NCBI GenBank assembly: GCA_028551475.1
Contig: CM052360.1
Location: 7,862,501-7,926,500, forward strand
Source of the DNA: Casuarina equisetifolia
Taxonomy: Eukaryota > Streptophyta > Magnoliopsida > Fagales > Casuarinaceae
Reading direction: 5' to 3'
DNA length: 64,000 nt
Of the stretch, positions 61,441 through 64,000 are shown one piece after another. Made by a program: the position numbers and the translations under genes. Position 1 is the first letter of the stretch. Every line of letters starts with the position of its first letter. The notes beneath the pieces were generated by a model. It was not told where the DNA came from. It worked only from the letters and a program-made list of their open reading frames with translations, and did not search any database.

Positions 61441-62089
61441 AATACAAAACTCTTTATCTAATATTTTCTAACTAAAATGAGTAACGCTTATGATGTGACA
61501 TGTAAGTTAAAATAATCATTCTTCACAATAAAACATTTTAAGAAAAGATGAATTTAAGCATTTTATATAGTATCAAAACTAGTCTTTCATATGTATACTC
61601 AAATCAAATCTCAAAAAGTAAGTCATTCACCTAAAACAAAACCCAAAAAAAAAAAAAAAGAGTTTGGATTACATAAAAAAATATGGCATAAAAAGTCTCA
61701 CACTAAAGAGATAACAATATAATGTGGCTATAAATATAAACAACTTTTCTTAATTAGGTCTTTAAAAACAAAGTAGACCGTAACTTTTCATGTGACAAGG
61801 TTCAAAGGCTCCCTTTTTCTCCAGAGTCAACGTCCTTGAATGTTGGGGTTTGGATGTTCTAGCATATGTTGAAGGGTAAGTAAGGAAGACTATTATAAGA
61901 CATAGACGAATTGCCTAGCATTGCGGGAAGAACAACTCATTCAAACGCTTGATTGTGAATCTTCAAATGCTGCTGAACCTTTAGTTCTTTATCTGAGTAA
62001 CTAGTGGCTAAAATAGGGCCTCATGTGGTTGTCCAGTACTGCCTACTTCTGATCAGAAATCACCAACTTCTCTGCACTTGCCTTCATTT
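61441..62089. other. AT-rich, nothing recognised
   Basis: Includes a poly(A) run near 61645-61660. No gene seen. Confidence 0.4.
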
Positions 62090-62455
62090 TCTACTTCAAC
62101 TTGGCGATCCAATTCAAGGTTTTTGAATATTGAATTGACCAGCAAGTGGTGCAGTTCTTCACATAAAGAACAAACTTAGACTTGATATTGAACTGACCAG
62201 CAAACTCCACTTTGAAATGTCTATCGATGACCAGAAACGAAATAAACTACTTTCCGTCTATGTCAAAGAGGAGGACAAGTCCAACTAGATTCATTTTAGA
62301 ACATTCTAGGATGGCCCAAGGAGGATCAATAGAACACGGACCGTCCACTATGAGTAAAAGGAATATTGTGTCCCCAGCAAATTTGGCAGTGACATTAGCC
62401 ATCTGTTCATCTAGGAAAAGGAGTCAAACTTGTGATGCTTTCGGCTAATTTAGAA
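62090..62455 (-). pseudogene. coding-like remnant, family unknown
   Basis: One minus-strand frame reads MANVTAKFAGDTIFLLLIVD, GPCSIDPPWAILECSKMNL, LVLLFDIDGK, stop, FISFLVIDRHFKVEFAGQFN, IKSKFVLYVKNCTTCWSIQ, then stops become frequent. The composition looks like real protein, with a single stop in about 110 codons, but I recognise no domain. It could be an old transposon gene or a decayed exon. Confidence 0.35.
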
Positions 62456-63239
62456 TAAAGTATATTCAATGCCCAAAAGGATAGGAACTCTAATGGTCTA
62501 AGTTCTCTTCTTGGACCATTCGATGCACGTGCATGTTTTATACCAGAATTAATAATCACAAAGATTTAGTTAGCCTCTACTCTAGTAGAAAAATGAGTCA
62601 CTTTATCACAAATTGCTAAATCGGTAAATATAATTTAATCATGCAACAACTAAAAATGAAATAAATTGGCTTGAAATAGTCACATCCTCTACCATAACTT
62701 ATTTCAAGTGTTCACACTCTTAAAAGTCTTCGAGATATAGTTAAAATACCTCTAAATATTAATTTTAGAAGTAGTTTAACCACTCTTCAAATAATATATG
62801 CCTAATTTGTCATTTTTCATGGGTAAATAGCTTAAAAGTTAATTAATCACCTTACAACCATCTAGATATGTTTAACCATCTCGTATGACTATTCTTTAAG
62901 AGTTAAGTTGTAATTCTCTAAAAGTTATAGTAAATAGTAAAATAAAATTTTGCATATAAAAATATATGTCGGAAATAATACCTATATAGGTTTATAAGCT
63001 TATTTCAAAACATTAAAGTATAATTTATGTTAAATTGTGCAGCATTTTGATAATCTAATAGTTTGACCATTAGAGTAAGGGGGCTTGTTAAGTTGTGGTT
63101 AATGAATATCAAATTATTAAAGAAGATATTAAATTTTTATTTATAAAAAGATGAATTTTCATCACATAATACTTTAAAATTTTAAATTAAATATGAACCT
63201 TAATATATAAGATTTAACAATTCAAATTGAATTGTTTTA
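62456..63239. other. very AT-rich, nothing recognised
   Basis: No gene, repeat or transposon end seen. Confidence 0.45.
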
Positions 63240-64000
63240 GGTTAAGCACAAGTAGGCCGAGGGGTCAGTACACGTGGAAAGCATGTCGTGGACTTCAAAG
63301 CAGCTTATCAACGAACAAATAAGGATCATAAATGTATCGAGCAATAAACAATTGATATATCACTTGCTAGATCTACTGCGCAGGATCGCAAATGATTATA
63401 AGAATACTAAATAAACATCACTGGAAATTTATTCAGAAAAGAAATGAAAGTGACTGGGTGTCACTAGGCGTCACGCCTTGTAGTGCGACTTCCTTCATCC
63501 TTTTTTCCGGCCTTAGTCGCTTAACGTTTTGACAGGTCGTCAGATGACCTTTTCTATCGCTTTTCGAGCACGCCATCAAATCCATTGCCTTTCTATGGAT
63601 AATACTTGAGGTACTTTTTAATGCCGTCCGTTTTAGACCCACCCAATTTCGGCACTGACATTGCCGGAGCAAAGTGGGCTCCAGGTGGTACGGCCCACGA
63701 CTGAGGCTTGAACCATTTGTCCAACGGAGACGTGGGCTAGGACGAGGTAGGTGGCTGCTTTGTGCATGCAGCGCGATTAGCTAGCTTACGAGATTCTTAA
63801 TTCTGTCTCAAATTCTCCTGTGCAAGTCTCGCGCCGTTATTTCCTTTTGGTTTTCTCTCGTCTTTTGCGGTGTTGGTCATAAGGCATTTCAACAAACATC
63901 TAGTGATGATGAGGTTTTTGAATACCACCTGGTTTTCTGCTGTAAAGTTGTTCGCGAGCCAAATAATCTCATGTTGTGAAACGCGAAAACAATCAAATAC
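63240..64000. other. GC-richer region at the right edge, unidentified
   Basis: Base composition changes from very AT-rich to mixed at about 63240, with several CpG-containing words between 63460 and 63860. A minus frame of 79 codons (63433-63672) is open but matches no family I know. The region may be the 5' part of a gene or of another transposon continuing past the window. Confidence 0.35.

Noticed and set aside
1-64000. tRNA, rRNA, CRISPR arrays or prokaryotic operons
   Set aside because: Looked for and not seen; the DNA is plant nuclear in character.

Overview
This is nuclear DNA of a flowering plant, almost certainly a eudicot. Genes are split by many GT-AG introns, the intergenic DNA is AT-rich, and Ty1/copia retrotransposons sit inside introns and exons. 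The gene families seen (AP-1 gamma adaptin, NHL-repeat membrane proteins, a HUA2-like PWWP protein, an NSL1/CAD1-type MACPF protein) are ordinary plant families. A woody perennial such as grapevine would fit, but nothing I can read proves the species.

Layout. 1-5487: a copia element (E1, minus strand) that runs off the left edge. 5661-15750 (minus): 14 exons of an AP-1 complex gamma-adaptin gene. Its hinge exon is the last one in the window; E1 lies in the next intron, and the ear exons, if present, lie beyond the left edge. 15962-16287: a miniature LTR element (TRIM) with a perfect 5-bp target duplication, just upstream of the adaptin start. 16480-38650: a cluster of broken NHL-domain genes. 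Copy A (plus, 17833-26257) has copia E2 in exon 3. Copy B (minus, 27764-29473) is a different paralog without its 5' exons. Copy C (plus, 31102-38634) is a tandem duplicate of A with copia E3 in exon 2. 40357-46339 (minus): a three-exon PWWP gene whose last exon runs into a glutamine-rich heptad coiled coil, with one internal TGA. 43.1-50.1 kb: a rearranged block with a 542-bp tandem repeat and a circularly permuted duplicate of intron sequence. 50.6-52.1 kb: a decayed copia fragment. 52515-53223 (minus): the last exon of a MACPF pseudogene. 53330-58117 (minus): copia E4 without recognisable LTRs. 58118-58618: a dispersed fragment of NHL copy B. 58640-59340: the 3' end of a LINE. 59.3-64.0 kb: AT-rich DNA with one imperfect tandem repeat, a coding-like remnant and a GC-richer patch at the right edge.

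How it works together. No operon or multi-gene system is visible. The best preserved cellular gene is the adaptin (clathrin-coat assembly at the trans-Golgi network), but even it carries an in-frame TAG. All NHL copies, the MACPF exon and the PWWP gene carry nonsense codons, frameshifts or insertions. The window reads as a decaying, transposon-rich region around one or two genes that may still be active. Many nonsense codons fit C-to-T or G-to-A changes, as expected where DNA is methylated.

I found no convincing new biological system. The points most worth a second look are the PWWP-coiled-coil gene built on a 21-bp minisatellite, the circularly permuted duplication at 43-50 kb, the adaptin stop codon with a possible splice bypass, and the palindromic motif array in E1.
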